From Saccharofermentans sp. (GTDB lineage: Bacteria; Bacillota; Clostridia; Saccharofermentanales; Saccharofermentanaceae), in the NCBI GenBank assembly GCA_024692235.1, contig JAILMW010000004.1, forward strand, positions 1 through 64,000: a stretch of 64,000 nt of DNA, read 5' to 3'. The position numbers and the translations under genes are program-made. Positions 8,483 through 17,949 of this stretch are shown here, one piece after another. Positions within the stretch are counted from its first letter, which is position 1; each line of letters opens with the position of its first letter. The notes beneath the pieces are model-generated. The model ran no database searches. It was not told the origin of the DNA and saw nothing but the letters and a program-made list of their open reading frames with translations.

Positions 8483-9004
8483 TTATCTCCTCACTATCTT
8501 TCCCTCTTCCTCGAAGAAGTCCAATACCTTGGCTATCTCATCCCTGGCATGAAATGAACTCTTATCGAAGTAATGGCCCAGCCAGTATTTACGGTGTGCG
8601 CCCGAAGCTCTCACATCCAGATAGATGCTGTTGAACTTACGTGTCTTTCCGAAGAACTTACCGATAGCAAAGTCCATGGTAACGGGACACTCAAATCCGA
8701 AGAAGTCCTCGTTGATCTTTATGCCGTCGTCCTGTACTTCCACCTTTTGGCAGGCGATGGAGCCGTTATAAAGGTTTATGAGCGCACAGAAGAGTCCGCA
8801 TATGATGATGAACGGACTCATGTATTCAAGTACGAGCAGATACAGGGGAACGGCATTGAGCGCCATCCTGACGACTTCTGTCAGAGCAAAGATAGCTATT
8901 CCTCCGAATATCAGATTACGGACCTCCTTGCTCGCTGCCTTCTTCATTGTCTTCACGGGAAGCTCGATCGTACTCTCGAATTTCCTGTTCAGTTCTTCGT
9001 TCAT
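8483..9004 (-). CDS. Two-helix/beta-domain membrane protein, unknown family (third module)
   Basis: 173 residues. The N-terminus ESTIELPVKTMKKA is followed by two hydrophobic helices (about 30-75) and a soluble, probably all-beta region with KINEDFFGF and the conserved end HRKYWLG before a C-terminal helix. The same order of motifs occurs twice in the gene upstream and once in the gene downstream. The ATG overlaps the previous stop as ATGA. The layout (helix pair plus short beta domain with an aromatic-Trp-Gly motif) resembles bacterial PH-like membrane proteins, but I cannot assign a named family or function. Confidence 0.8.
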   Translation of the reverse strand: MNEELNRKFESTIELPVKTMKKAASKEVRNLIFGGIAIFALTEVVRMALNAVPLYLLVLEYMSPFIIICGLFCALINLYNGSIACQKVEVQDDGIKINEDFFGFECPVTMDFAIGKFFGKTRKFNSIYLDVRASGAHRKYWLGHYFDKSSFHARDEIAKVLDFFEEEGKIVRR

Positions 9005-10023
9005 TTATAACTCTCCACTGCAACGATGAGCTTTCTCCTGGCATCCGCTGATCTCTTCTCGTTCTTGGGTCCTGCCCAATACTTGCGCTTCACTCCCGCA
9101 GACTCTATCGTCAGATAGACGCTTAAGTCTATCGCTCTGTCGTTGTCGTGCATATTAAATGTGGTGGAAAGCGATATCACGGGGTCGGTCGTAAGATCGT
9201 ATGTATCGCCGTTTACGCGAAGCACCTTAGGAGATATCTCCACCGTCTTAACGGCTCTTGTCATGTTATACATCGCATAAAGTCCGTAGCAGATACCGTA
9301 GAGAACGGTAAGTCCTCCGAATGTCTCACCGATGCTATACACATAAGATCCGTCGCTGAGAGGAAAATGTCCGATGCACCACATTAAAGATCCCATGATC
9401 ATGAGAAGAAGAGCGCTTGATATCATCTGCTTTCTCATGGCATCCACGGGGAATTCTATATGTATGGCTTCTTCCTCGGTCCTGTCTGAAGCTTCCTCTA
9501 TCCTCTGCTTGATAACTTCCGCTGCCTTGTTCTCTCTTGCGGTCTTGATAGCCTCTTTCAGTTCCTTGCGCTTCTCCTCGGAATCGCCGTGACGGCTGGG
9601 ACCGGTCCAGAAAGTCTTTATAGGTCTGTTCTTCTCATTTCTTATACTGATGCTGCTTCCCATAAGATTCAGAAAATCGTAATCCAGGATATTATCGAAG
9701 CAAAGCTTGGAATCAGAATCCTCTTCGACGGGGAAGCTGTCACCGTTTATCGTTATCTCATTATCCGTTACGGTGATCTCTTCGACATAGTTATTCCTGC
9801 CGATCTTAAGGTATCTTACGGTACCCATAGGCAGGAGCACCAACTCACATACTGTCAGGAATAAAAGGGCGAGTCGGACCATCTTGGGGACGGTATCGAG
9901 ATTAGCATAAGAGAATACCAAAGCGAATGCAGCGAGCACGAATACCACTGCATTTATGGCGAAAGATATAAGTTGCCTGCGCTTCATGGAAGATGCATCA
10001 AAAGTTATATTTCTTGCAAACAT
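9001..10023 (-). CDS. Tandem two-module membrane protein (modules one and two)
   Basis: 340 residues from ATG 10023, ten bases after the AraC stop; the ribosome binding site is weak, so translation may be coupled. An alternative TTG start inside araC adds 12 residues. Module one (1-150): ITFDASSM, two helices (about 20-75), EITINGDSF, TFWTG. A charged helical linker (about 150-185) follows. Module two (187-340): IHIEFPVDAM, two helices (about 200-255), VLRVNGDTY, KRKYWAG and a C-terminal helix. The internal repeat is clear by eye. Function is unknown. Position directly after an AraC regulator suggests induced expression. Confidence 0.8.
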   Translation of the reverse strand: MFARNITFDASSMKRRQLISFAINAVVFVLAAFALVFSYANLDTVPKMVRLALLFLTVCELVLLPMGTVRYLKIGRNNYVEEITVTDNEITINGDSFPVEEDSDSKLCFDNILDYDFLNLMGSSISIRNEKNRPIKTFWTGPSRHGDSEEKRKELKEAIKTARENKAAEVIKQRIEEASDRTEEEAIHIEFPVDAMRKQMISSALLLMIMGSLMWCIGHFPLSDGSYVYSIGETFGGLTVLYGICYGLYAMYNMTRAVKTVEISPKVLRVNGDTYDLTTDPVISLSTTFNMHDNDRAIDLSVYLTIESAGVKRKYWAGPKNEKRSADARRKLIVAVESYK

Positions 10024-10033
10024 ACCAGTAATT

Positions 10034-10795
10034 CTATGTAGATGGTATATCTCTGTCAATCGATATTAAGTACGAATTCTCCCTGTATCTTTTGGGTGTC
10101 ATGCCACATTCGGAAGTGAACACTCTTGTGAAGTAGCTTTGACTCGGGAAAGCCAGTGAATCTGATATCCAAAGTATCGGGTAGTCAGAATACGCCAGCA
10201 TATTACTTGCGGTCTCTATCTTTTTTACAAGGATATATCTTGAGACCGTCAAGCCCGTCTCTTTCTTAAAGAGCCTGGACAGATAAGAAGGGCTTATCCC
10301 CGTAACTTCGCTTAGATCCTCTATCCTTATTCTCTTATCCAGATGCTCCAGGATATAATCGATACAGGATGTGATCTTCTTACTGTAGATATCCTTATGC
10401 TCAAGATCCATCATGGCTTTGGCATAAGCTAAGCACATCTCGTCATGAAGCTGCGAGATCTTCTCTACCGTATCTGCCCTGTCACAAAGATCTATATAGT
10501 AATCGCTCATGCCGTAGGACTCCGACATCGGCATGCCGCCGGTTATACACGCTCTTGCGACCATTGCAGTAGTAATGACAAAGTGATACTTCATATTGCG
10601 AAGCTTATCTCTTGAGAGCTTTCCGAAGCCCGGCTTTTTGTGGAACTCCTCTGAGCAGAGCTTTCTTACGCGCTTTACGTCCCCAGCTCTTATCGCGGCA
10701 TAGAAGTCCATCTCGGGAAGAAAAGGAGCATGGATGGTGGACATCTCCCTCTGAAGATACTTTCGATACTGAATATGCTCTTTAAGCTGCGTCAT
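10034..10795 (-). CDS. AraC-family transcriptional regulator
   Basis: 253 residues from ATG 10795 with GGAGGAGA five bases upstream. The C-terminal 100 residues form the two-HTH AraC domain: IRIEDLSEVTGISPSYLSR is the first helix-turn-helix, and FPSQSYFTRVFTSECGMTPKRYR is the second with the family signature. The N-terminal 140 residues are helical, unlike a cupin, as in several YesN-like regulators lacking a receiver domain. It heads the operon of module proteins and is divergent from the GH16 gene, so it may control either or both. Confidence 0.9.
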   Translation of the reverse strand: MTQLKEHIQYRKYLQREMSTIHAPFLPEMDFYAAIRAGDVKRVRKLCSEEFHKKPGFGKLSRDKLRNMKYHFVITTAMVARACITGGMPMSESYGMSDYYIDLCDRADTVEKISQLHDEMCLAYAKAMMDLEHKDIYSKKITSCIDYILEHLDKRIRIEDLSEVTGISPSYLSRLFKKETGLTVSRYILVKKIETASNMLAYSDYPILWISDSLAFPSQSYFTRVFTSECGMTPKRYRENSYLISIDRDIPST

Positions 10796-10926
10796 ATCTT
10801 CTCCTCCCGCTTATATGAGATTATATCATCATAAGTACATTATTAGCATCAAAAGACAATTCTCAGAACTATCGTTATGCTATGTTGAAGCTAACGACAC
10901 ACAGCTCACGGCGAAAGGAGCACACT

Positions 10927-12321
10927 ATGGTTACGAACAAGACTTTAAAGGCGGTATTAAGCGGGATCCTCTGCGCCTCTCTTTTGGTTTCCTGCGGCAA
11001 TGAGATATCAACTCCTGACAGCATCCCTACGGAAAGCTCCGTACAGAAGACGGAGACACCCGCTATCGACGGATATAACATTCTCTGGAGCGACGAGTTC
11101 GACGGGGATACCCTGGACGAGACCATCTGGAATCGAGAGGTAAGAGAACCCGGATGGACCAATAACGAGCTTCAGGAATATACGGCAAGCGACGACAACA
11201 TCTTCGTTCGTGACGGTCACCTTGTATTAAAGGCCGTAAAGAGCGAAGTCGACGGACAGGACTATTACACATCGGGTAAGGTCAATTCACAGAACAAAAC
11301 GGACTTTCAGTACGGCAAGGTCGTAGTAAGCGCTAAGGTACCGGAAGGTCAGGGCTTATGGCCCGCCATCTGGATGATGCCTCAGGATGAGAGCTACTAC
11401 GGACAGTGGCCCAAGTGCGGCGAGATAGACATCATGGAGGTCCTTTGTAACGATACGACTACTTCCTATTCCACCATCCACTACGGTGAGCCACATGCAG
11501 AGCAGCAGGGTACGATCACACTGGATGAAGGAAGCTTCTCTTCAGAGTTCCACGAGTATTCGGTAGAGTGGGAACCCGGCGAGATGAGATTTTATACTGA
11601 CGGCATCCTTGTACTTACGGTAAACGACTGGTTCTCCGCAGAAGCAGGAGAGGACGACAAGCCTTACCCTGCTCCCTTCGATCAGCCATTCTTCGTTCAG
11701 ATGAATCTGGCTGTCGGCGGAGACTGGCCGGGCAACCCCGATGAGACTACCGACTTCGACAACGCTGAGTTCGAGATCGACTATGTCCGCGTATACCAGA
11801 AGGATGAATACGATACCAATGTAACAAAGCCCGAGATGATATTCAGAGAAGAGCTTCCTGACGGTAACTTCATCTATAACGGTGACTTCTCGGATACTGA
11901 AGATCTTGACGACGAAGATAACTGGTTCTTCCTCCTTTTTAACGACGGAGAAGGCGAAGCGGTAATAGAAGATAACATGATAATCATCTCATCGGAAAAT
12001 GACGGTACGGAGGAATACTCTGTCCAGCTTGTACAGCCGGATCTTCCGGTCAGAGAGGGACACACATATCGTGTTACCTTCGACATAAGATCCGATGAAG
12101 CGCGCGACGTGGTGGTATGCGTATCCGCGCCACACGCCGGGTGGATAAGATATCTTCAGGATACCACCATCGACGTAGGCGAGGAGTGGACGACATATAC
12201 CTTCGAATTCACATCTGACGAGAAGGATGATAACTATGGCAGACTGGAGTTCAACATGGGTAACCACGGATATACCTCCACCGTATATATCACCAACGTC
12301 AGATACGAAGACATAACTTAA
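10927..12321 (+). CDS. GH16 family beta-glucanase lipoprotein with C-terminal carbohydrate-binding module
   Basis: Secreted endo-beta-1,3(4)-glucanase or laminarinase-type enzyme anchored by lipid. Start ATG 10927 (464 residues) has AAAGGAG six bases upstream. The lipobox LLVSC places the acylated Cys at residue 23. A short linker leads to the GH16 domain (about 50-300), with catalytic EIDIME (Glu166 and Glu171), the N-terminal WSDEFDG and C-terminal DYVRVYQ. Residues about 325-464 form a CBM4/9-like jelly roll. Substrate within GH16 cannot be settled by eye. It is monocistronic, divergent from araC, with a terminator after the stop. Confidence 0.93.
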   Translation: MVTNKTLKAVLSGILCASLLVSCGNEISTPDSIPTESSVQKTETPAIDGYNILWSDEFDGDTLDETIWNREVREPGWTNNELQEYTASDDNIFVRDGHLVLKAVKSEVDGQDYYTSGKVNSQNKTDFQYGKVVVSAKVPEGQGLWPAIWMMPQDESYYGQWPKCGEIDIMEVLCNDTTTSYSTIHYGEPHAEQQGTITLDEGSFSSEFHEYSVEWEPGEMRFYTDGILVLTVNDWFSAEAGEDDKPYPAPFDQPFFVQMNLAVGGDWPGNPDETTDFDNAEFEIDYVRVYQKDEYDTNVTKPEMIFREELPDGNFIYNGDFSDTEDLDDEDNWFFLLFNDGEGEAVIEDNMIIISSENDGTEEYSVQLVQPDLPVREGHTYRVTFDIRSDEARDVVVCVSAPHAGWIRYLQDTTIDVGEEWTTYTFEFTSDEKDDNYGRLEFNMGNHGYTSTVYITNVRYEDIT

Positions 12322-12349
12322 AAACTTGACTTGTAACCCATATAAATAG

Positions 12350-12382
12350 CCGGAAGAGTTCTATTGCACTTTCCTCTTCCGG
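12350..12382 (+). terminator. Terminator between convergent GH16 and esterase genes
   Basis: CCGGAAGAG (12350-12358) pairs with CTCTTCCGG (12374-12382), a 9-bp stem with a 15-base loop. T-rich sequence follows on the plus strand and AT-rich sequence on the other side, so it may serve both genes. Confidence 0.65.
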
Positions 12383-12409
12383 GTATTTCGTTGCTTTATT
12401 TTTCTCGGA

Positions 12410-13357
12410 TCAGAATCCGATCTTTCTTATCTTCTCTACAAGATTTCTTCCGTATACTTCTGCACCGAGGCAGTTGGGATGAAGGTTATCGAGGTAGTAT
12501 TCCTCAAGATGAGGAACCATCGTAAAGCCGTCTATAACAGTAACGTTCTTATATGAAGATGCGATCTTCTTAACGCCTTCGCAGAAGGATGTGAAGATAT
12601 CCGTCTCATCCGGGTGATCACCTCTCCAGATAGGAGTTATACAGAGGATCGGGATCTCATTACCGTAGATACCCGTAAGAGTCTTATAGTAATCCTCTAC
12701 CATTGCCGTACCGTCCTTATACTGGTTGGTACCCATGGCAACTATGATCTTAACGGGATCGTAACCTTCCATCTTCATGAGGGACTTATCGTCGTAGATG
12801 TATCCTCCGATACCCTGGTTCAGGATATCGTATCCAAGGAGGCGGTTAGCAACTGCTACATAAGTCTGGGAAGATCTTAAGGGACCGTATCCCTGTGTTA
12901 TGGAATCGCCAAGCCACAATACCTTCTCACCCCCGGAAAGAGGCTTGTATGCAGCATCGATCTCAAAGTTCTTAATAAGCACCGTGGCATCTACGGGAAG
13001 ATAGATGACAACATCCTTGATGCCCTCTTTAAGATCGAATGTCACCTTGCCTTCATCCTTCATGTCCTTGACATATCTGATGTCGGATATAAGTCCGTCG
13101 GTCATAAGCTCGAAGGAATCGTCAGAACCCTTCCATATGATCTTGTAGTCAAAAGCTATCTTGGTAGCTTCCGTCCTGATCTCTATAGTCTTACCGGTAG
13201 TTGCCATGCATCGGTCATACCAGAAATCATATGCCGATTTAAAGTATTCCATCTGCGCCTTTGAATACTGATAAGCTCTTAAGTACCCGTCCTTCGTCTC
13301 CTCGAAGAAATAAGCTCCGCGATATATCCCTTTAAGATCCTCATTTGATAAGATCAT
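12410..13357 (-). CDS. SGNH/GDSL hydrolase, carbohydrate-esterase type
   Basis: Predicted cytoplasmic esterase (no signal peptide), probably a deacetylase. Start ATG 13357 (315 residues) is six bases from GAGGTG; a GTG three codons earlier overlaps that site. Residues about 1-140 form a beta-rich domain, followed by the SGNH domain: block I GDSITQG with the nucleophilic Ser, block II GIGGY, block III GTNQ, and block V DNLHPN with the Asp-His pair. The jelly-roll plus SGNH order matches carbohydrate esterases of the CE2/CE3 kind. It lies opposite the GH16 gene, so a shared role in polysaccharide use is plausible but unproven. Confidence 0.85.
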   Translation of the reverse strand: MILSNEDLKGIYRGAYFFEETKDGYLRAYQYSKAQMEYFKSAYDFWYDRCMATTGKTIEIRTEATKIAFDYKIIWKGSDDSFELMTDGLISDIRYVKDMKDEGKVTFDLKEGIKDVVIYLPVDATVLIKNFEIDAAYKPLSGGEKVLWLGDSITQGYGPLRSSQTYVAVANRLLGYDILNQGIGGYIYDDKSLMKMEGYDPVKIIVAMGTNQYKDGTAMVEDYYKTLTGIYGNEIPILCITPIWRGDHPDETDIFTSFCEGVKKIASSYKNVTVIDGFTMVPHLEEYYLDNLHPNCLGAEVYGRNLVEKIRKIGF

Positions 13358-13449
13358 CAATTTCACCTCACAACTTTTACATTTTAACCTGTTTTACATA
13401 TTAACAGATATTGTATACTTGTAGAGGAAATTTGTAAGGGGTTACAACT

Positions 13450-14379
13450 ATGAGCACAGCTGAAAATATCATCAATGAAGTTAAGAAAGTCATCTGCGGT
13501 AAGGACTATGTCATAGCTCAGGCTCTTACCGGAATATTAGCGGGAGGTCATGTCCTAATGGAGGATGTCCCCGGTGTAGGCAAGACCACTATGGCTCTTG
13601 CATTCTCCAAGACCATGGGGCTTGATTACGGAAGAGTCCAGTTCACTCCCGATGTCCTCCCTTCGGATATCACGGGATTCTCTCTTTACGATAAGGCAAG
13701 CGGCTCCATGAAGTATCAGCCGGGCGCTATATTTCACAACCTCTTCCTGGCAGATGAATTGAACCGTGCTTCATCAAGAACGCAGTCAGCTCTTCTCGAG
13801 GCCATGGAGGAAGGCAATGTCACCGTAGACGGCAAGACATATATGCTACCTAAGCCTTTCACCGTATTTGCTACTCAGAACCCCGCGGGAGCTTCAGGTA
13901 CATCCCTTCTTCCCGACTCACAGATAGACAGGTTCATGGTAAGGATCTCCATGGGATACCCTTCTTCAAGCGATGAGAAAGCGATGCTGGAAGCCCGTAA
14001 GAACGGCGTCAACCCCATGGACAGCATAGTACAGGTCTGTAACGCGGCTACTCTTATAAATATGCAGGAAGAAGTCAATAACGTCTTCGTCCACGAGAGG
14101 ATCCTCGACTACATAATCGTCCTCATCAACAAGACAAGAGGTCACGCCTCCCTCGAGCGAGGCGCCAGCCCCCGTGCCACCATAGCTCTTACTTCCATGA
14201 GCAAGGCTTATGCATTTATCGCAGGAAGGAATTATGTTACTCCCACGGATGTACAGAAGGTCTTCATGCCCGTTATCGCACACAGGCTTATCCTCACTCC
14301 CGAGGCCGAGGTGGACGGCATAAGGACCGCGGATATCTGTAAGGACATCATCAAGTCAGCAGTAGTACCCAAGGTCTGA
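13450..14379 (+). CDS. MoxR-type AAA+ ATPase
   Basis: Chaperone-like AAA+ ATPase. 309 residues from ATG 13450 with AAGGGG upstream. Walker A is GVGKTT near residue 44, Walker B is LFLADELNRA, and the family stretch QNPAGASGTSLLPDSQIDRF is present. Genes of this family travel with a DUF58 protein and a transglutaminase-like membrane protein, exactly as here (three bases to the next start). MoxR proteins are thought to help assemble or activate partner proteins; no specific substrate is suggested. Confidence 0.93.
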   Translation: MSTAENIINEVKKVICGKDYVIAQALTGILAGGHVLMEDVPGVGKTTMALAFSKTMGLDYGRVQFTPDVLPSDITGFSLYDKASGSMKYQPGAIFHNLFLADELNRASSRTQSALLEAMEEGNVTVDGKTYMLPKPFTVFATQNPAGASGTSLLPDSQIDRFMVRISMGYPSSSDEKAMLEARKNGVNPMDSIVQVCNAATLINMQEEVNNVFVHERILDYIIVLINKTRGHASLERGASPRATIALTSMSKAYAFIAGRNYVTPTDVQKVFMPVIAHRLILTPEAEVDGIRTADICKDIIKSAVVPKV

Positions 14380-14382
14380 TCT

Positions 14383-15273
14383 ATGTTCAAGACATGGTGT
14401 ACCTACATCATCACGGTTATCCTAACCTTCATCTTCTTTCTGTTCTATAAGATGTGGGTAGCGTGGTACTGCCTGGTACTCCTGGCGATACTCCCTGCAG
14501 TATCACTTCTTATATGCCTTATATGTGCAAGGACTCTTACTTTCACTACTACGGTACCTCCGATACTTAAAAGAGGCGATCACGCTTCCGTCAAGATCGA
14601 TATAAAAGGGCGCGCTTCAGCTCTTGCTCTTATAAAGTTCAAAGCTACAGTCACAGACAGGATGGAAGATAAGTCCGAGACGGTCATTTATTCCGTTCAC
14701 GACAAAGGCATCTCTAAGATCCCGCTTAACACTTCCCATTGCGGAGCATTCTCTTATAAGATAAGCGACATTAAGATCTACGATATGTTCGGGTTCTTTC
14801 ATGTCACCCGTAAGGCGGAGAGCATTCGCGAGTTCATCGTAAAGCCTGTACCTTCCCTGCCCGGGTTCATGCCTGACAGCAACGGCATCAGGGCAAGGTC
14901 ACTTAGAAAGTCCAACTCACCCGGATCCGAGATCTACGACATCAGGGACTACGATCCCGGAGACTCGGTCAAGAACATACACTGGAAGATGTCCGCCAAG
15001 AAGGACAAGCTCATCGTCAAGGAACCTCTTGAAGAGTATGCGGGACATGCGAGAGTCCTCTTAAAGCTCAGCAGTGACAGAGACGAAATGGACCGCCATC
15101 TTGCCGAAATGCTCTTCACTTCAGAATACTTCCTCAAGAAGGATACTTCTCATAAGATCAGGATAATACCTCCGAGTAAGTGCGAGATAGCGTACGAGGT
15201 GTCTTCATACGAAGATCTGAACAGGGCAGTACTGTCGATACTTCGCATGAAGCTTCCGAAGGAGGTCTTATAA
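14383..15273 (+). CDS. DUF58 membrane protein
   Basis: 296 residues. Two N-terminal helices (about 5-50) anchor a soluble part with the DUF58 signature GSEIYDIRDYDPGDSVKNIHW near residue 190, followed by a von Willebrand-A-like C-terminal part. The stop overlaps the next start by one base (TAATG). It is a standard partner of MoxR; the biochemical role in bacteria is unsettled, with links to envelope stress and cell-surface assembly. Confidence 0.9.
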   Translation: MFKTWCTYIITVILTFIFFLFYKMWVAWYCLVLLAILPAVSLLICLICARTLTFTTTVPPILKRGDHASVKIDIKGRASALALIKFKATVTDRMEDKSETVIYSVHDKGISKIPLNTSHCGAFSYKISDIKIYDMFGFFHVTRKAESIREFIVKPVPSLPGFMPDSNGIRARSLRKSNSPGSEIYDIRDYDPGDSVKNIHWKMSAKKDKLIVKEPLEEYAGHARVLLKLSSDRDEMDRHLAEMLFTSEYFLKKDTSHKIRIIPPSKCEIAYEVSSYEDLNRAVLSILRMKLPKEVL

Positions 15274-17699
15274 TGCGAACAGCAAAGATAAAGCTTCAAA
15301 GGACGTACGAACCTCCTCAGGTAACCTCGATCATCGTCGCGGTGATCATATCCACATTGTTGTGCGTCGGTTTTCCCTGGATGGTAGGTTCCGCTTTCGT
15401 ACTTAACACGGAATGGGTATCCCTAATATTCTCTTCGACCTTTGCTTCCGCTTTCTATGCCGGCATTCACTACGCCAACAAGAAATGGCTGTCGATACCT
15501 GCTCTTATATTGACGCCTGCTTTAGTAGCTCTAGTCATATTCGCGGACGGGATCTACTCAAGGACCGGACTTGATACCATCTTGAACTCTGTTCAATACT
15601 ATGTCCTTTACTCAATGCCCGGCAACTTCCGCAGAACATCCTTAGGACTTCAGGCAGTTACTACTGCCTTTGAGACATTGAACCATATCCATGCCTGCAT
15701 CATCACTTACGTAGTTATAAAGAGAAAGGGCGTATGGGTACCGCTTATACTCTTTACCCCCTACTTTCTTGTTGCCGTAGGCAATGTGGTAATGGTACCG
15801 GCGCAGGCTTCCGTAGTTACCGCGGCAACAGGTGTAATACTTTTGCTCCTTGTAGGCACCTTCAGCAAAAAGGAACGCAAGCCCGCAGAGAAGATCATCA
15901 TCAGAGCTTCTTTGCCTATCCTTCTTCTTACCATCATCACAGGTGCGGTATTCCCCGCTTCAAGCTACGACAAAGACAGTCTTGCAGAAGATACTCTGCT
16001 CTCTCTTAAAGAACTGTCGGCTAAGCTTGACGAATCTGTCGGAGGCACATTCTCCGACATCATCAATCAGGCTCTTAACGGTAAGAAAAAGCCCGGAGAA
16101 CTTGAGATAGAGACTATTAACAATCAATATGCTTCACTTTATTCATCAAGCACGGACCTTTCCAGGACCGGGCCTTTCGATCCGCCATCCTATAAGCTCT
16201 TTACTGTCTTTAAAGACACGAATACAGACTATAACGGACCTGCCGATGCCTATTCCGGCAACTACATGTATCTTAAGCTGGATTCCCTGGATATATACGA
16301 AGATAATCTGTGGAGCATGTCTGCGATAAATATGGATCCTTATGCGCAATCCTACTTTACTGTTTACGAAGCACCCCAGTACACAGTCACCATAGACCTT
16401 ATCCAGGATTCGGATATCGATATACTTCCCTGCTACACGGATTTCTACCGCATGACTGACAATCAGGGCTATACTACTGTCAATCCCTATAACTATTCGG
16501 ACGCAGGAAGAAGGACCTTCCACTCATCCCCCGTTCCCGTAAGATGCGGAGATGTCTTCTCGGATGAATACTTAGAGAAGTATGTATACGGCACGACGCT
16601 TGAAGTTCCCGAAGAAACAAGACAGGCTATCCTTGACAGCGGTGTTCTTCCCGACTGGTATATCGATGCCATGAACGGGAATTCCTCCATGAGCGATGCA
16701 GATAAGATCAGGGCTGTCACGGATCTTGTAAGAGACCTTCACCCTTACGACAAAAATACCGCTTATCCTCCTGACGGCGCGGACTTCGTAGTATGGTTCC
16801 TGACCGACGCGGACACGGGTATCTGCGTACACTACGCATCAACTTCAGTCATCCTTTTAAGGATGCTCGGAATACCTGCAAGATACGTAGACGGATTCCT
16901 TGATTCAGGTGCCACGTCAGGCGTAGAGAGCGAAGTATATTCCACAGAGGCTCATTCCTGGTTCGAAGTCTTCGTTCCCGAATTCGGATGGGTGATCGGC
17001 GATGCGACCCCCGGCAACGAAGGTGCCGTATCTCACTATAATATCGATGCACTCTGTGAAGCTTATCCTGACATGGAGGATGCCTCTATATCGATCATCA
17101 CCATTAACTCGGACACTTCTTCCGACGAGCCTGACACGACCGAACCTTCGGAGACTTCTGAAGCCACAGATCTCTCGGAGGCATCTGAGACTACTGCCCC
17201 TTCCGAGACAACAGCCGCATCAGATGAGACATCCGAGACGAGTGCATCCGATCCCGGAGAAGATTCTCCTTCTATAATCGGAAGACCCGATGAGACTTCA
17301 GTTGGAGGAAACGAAGAAGATACGGGTAAGACTACATTCGTCTTCTCGCTTGACAGCATCCCCACAGGCGTATTCATAGCATTCTTTGTGATACTCGCCT
17401 TAGGTATAGCACGCTTTGTCTACGTGCTCGTATGGATGGTCAAGTTATCGGTAAAGGGCAACAGGGAAAGAGCCGTGGCATATTATCACTACTTCAGGTT
17501 CATGGGCAGGCTTCTTCACACCAAGCTTCCCAAGAAGGCTGTAGCTATCGCTGAAAAGGCAGCATTCAGTAACGAAGAGATAACCAAGAAGGACGTAGAT
17601 ATACTTATCGAGACATGCAAAAAGAGCTCCTCTGCACTGTCGGCAAAACTTCCGGCATATAAGAGGATCCCTTACAGATTCTTCGAGATCAAGATCTGA
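15273..17699 (+). CDS. Transglutaminase-like membrane protein
   Basis: 808 residues; start ATG 15273 lies within TAATG with GGAGG nine bases upstream. About six membrane helices fill residues 15-235. A large outside region carries the transglutaminase core (about 480-600): Cys in TGICVHYAS, His in EAHSWFEVF, Asp in WVIGDATP, so the catalytic triad is complete. A Ser/Thr/Glu-rich low-complexity linker (about 625-690) leads to a last membrane helix and a cytoplasmic tail with helical repeats. Bacterial members may act as proteases or cross-linkers; context with MoxR-DUF58 is classic. Confidence 0.92.
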   Translation: MRTAKIKLQRTYEPPQVTSIIVAVIISTLLCVGFPWMVGSAFVLNTEWVSLIFSSTFASAFYAGIHYANKKWLSIPALILTPALVALVIFADGIYSRTGLDTILNSVQYYVLYSMPGNFRRTSLGLQAVTTAFETLNHIHACIITYVVIKRKGVWVPLILFTPYFLVAVGNVVMVPAQASVVTAATGVILLLLVGTFSKKERKPAEKIIIRASLPILLLTIITGAVFPASSYDKDSLAEDTLLSLKELSAKLDESVGGTFSDIINQALNGKKKPGELEIETINNQYASLYSSSTDLSRTGPFDPPSYKLFTVFKDTNTDYNGPADAYSGNYMYLKLDSLDIYEDNLWSMSAINMDPYAQSYFTVYEAPQYTVTIDLIQDSDIDILPCYTDFYRMTDNQGYTTVNPYNYSDAGRRTFHSSPVPVRCGDVFSDEYLEKYVYGTTLEVPEETRQAILDSGVLPDWYIDAMNGNSSMSDADKIRAVTDLVRDLHPYDKNTAYPPDGADFVVWFLTDADTGICVHYASTSVILLRMLGIPARYVDGFLDSGATSGVESEVYSTEAHSWFEVFVPEFGWVIGDATPGNEGAVSHYNIDALCEAYPDMEDASISIITINSDTSSDEPDTTEPSETSEATDLSEASETTAPSETTAASDETSETSASDPGEDSPSIIGRPDETSVGGNEEDTGKTTFVFSLDSIPTGVFIAFFVILALGIARFVYVLVWMVKLSVKGNRERAVAYYHYFRFMGRLLHTKLPKKAVAIAEKAAFSNEEITKKDVDILIETCKKSSSALSAKLPAYKRIPYRFFEIKI

Positions 17700-17700
17700 T

Positions 17701-17931
17701 TCAATTCATGTATCCGCAGGAAGACTTGGGCGGGGCGTCTTCGCCCGATACGTATCTTGCCCTGAATTCCATATTAATATCTCTTATCTCGCGCTTACCG
17801 TCGATATAGTCCTGATACATCTCTGCAAGACCTGCAGCGCATCCGTCACAGGCCCCGTCGATATTGCCTATGGACTCTGCTACGATCTTCTCGCGCTCTT
17901 CTCTTGTCGTATCTTTAATAAGTATGCTCAT
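17701..17931 (-). CDS. Small cysteine-containing protein, unknown
   Basis: 76 residues from ATG 17931, with AAAGGA eight bases upstream. The middle has CDGCAAGLAEMYQDYIDGKRE, a CxxC followed by an amphipathic helix, and a further Cys four residues from the end (SCGYMN). The composition is soluble and acidic. It could bind a metal or a cofactor, but I do not recognise a family. It is convergent with the transglutaminase gene (one base between stops) and ends the short operon begun by the membrane protein upstream. Confidence 0.6.
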   Translation of the reverse strand: MSILIKDTTREEREKIVAESIGNIDGACDGCAAGLAEMYQDYIDGKREIRDINMEFRARYVSGEDAPPKSSCGYMN

Positions 17932-17949
17932 ATGCACATTCCTTTCCTG

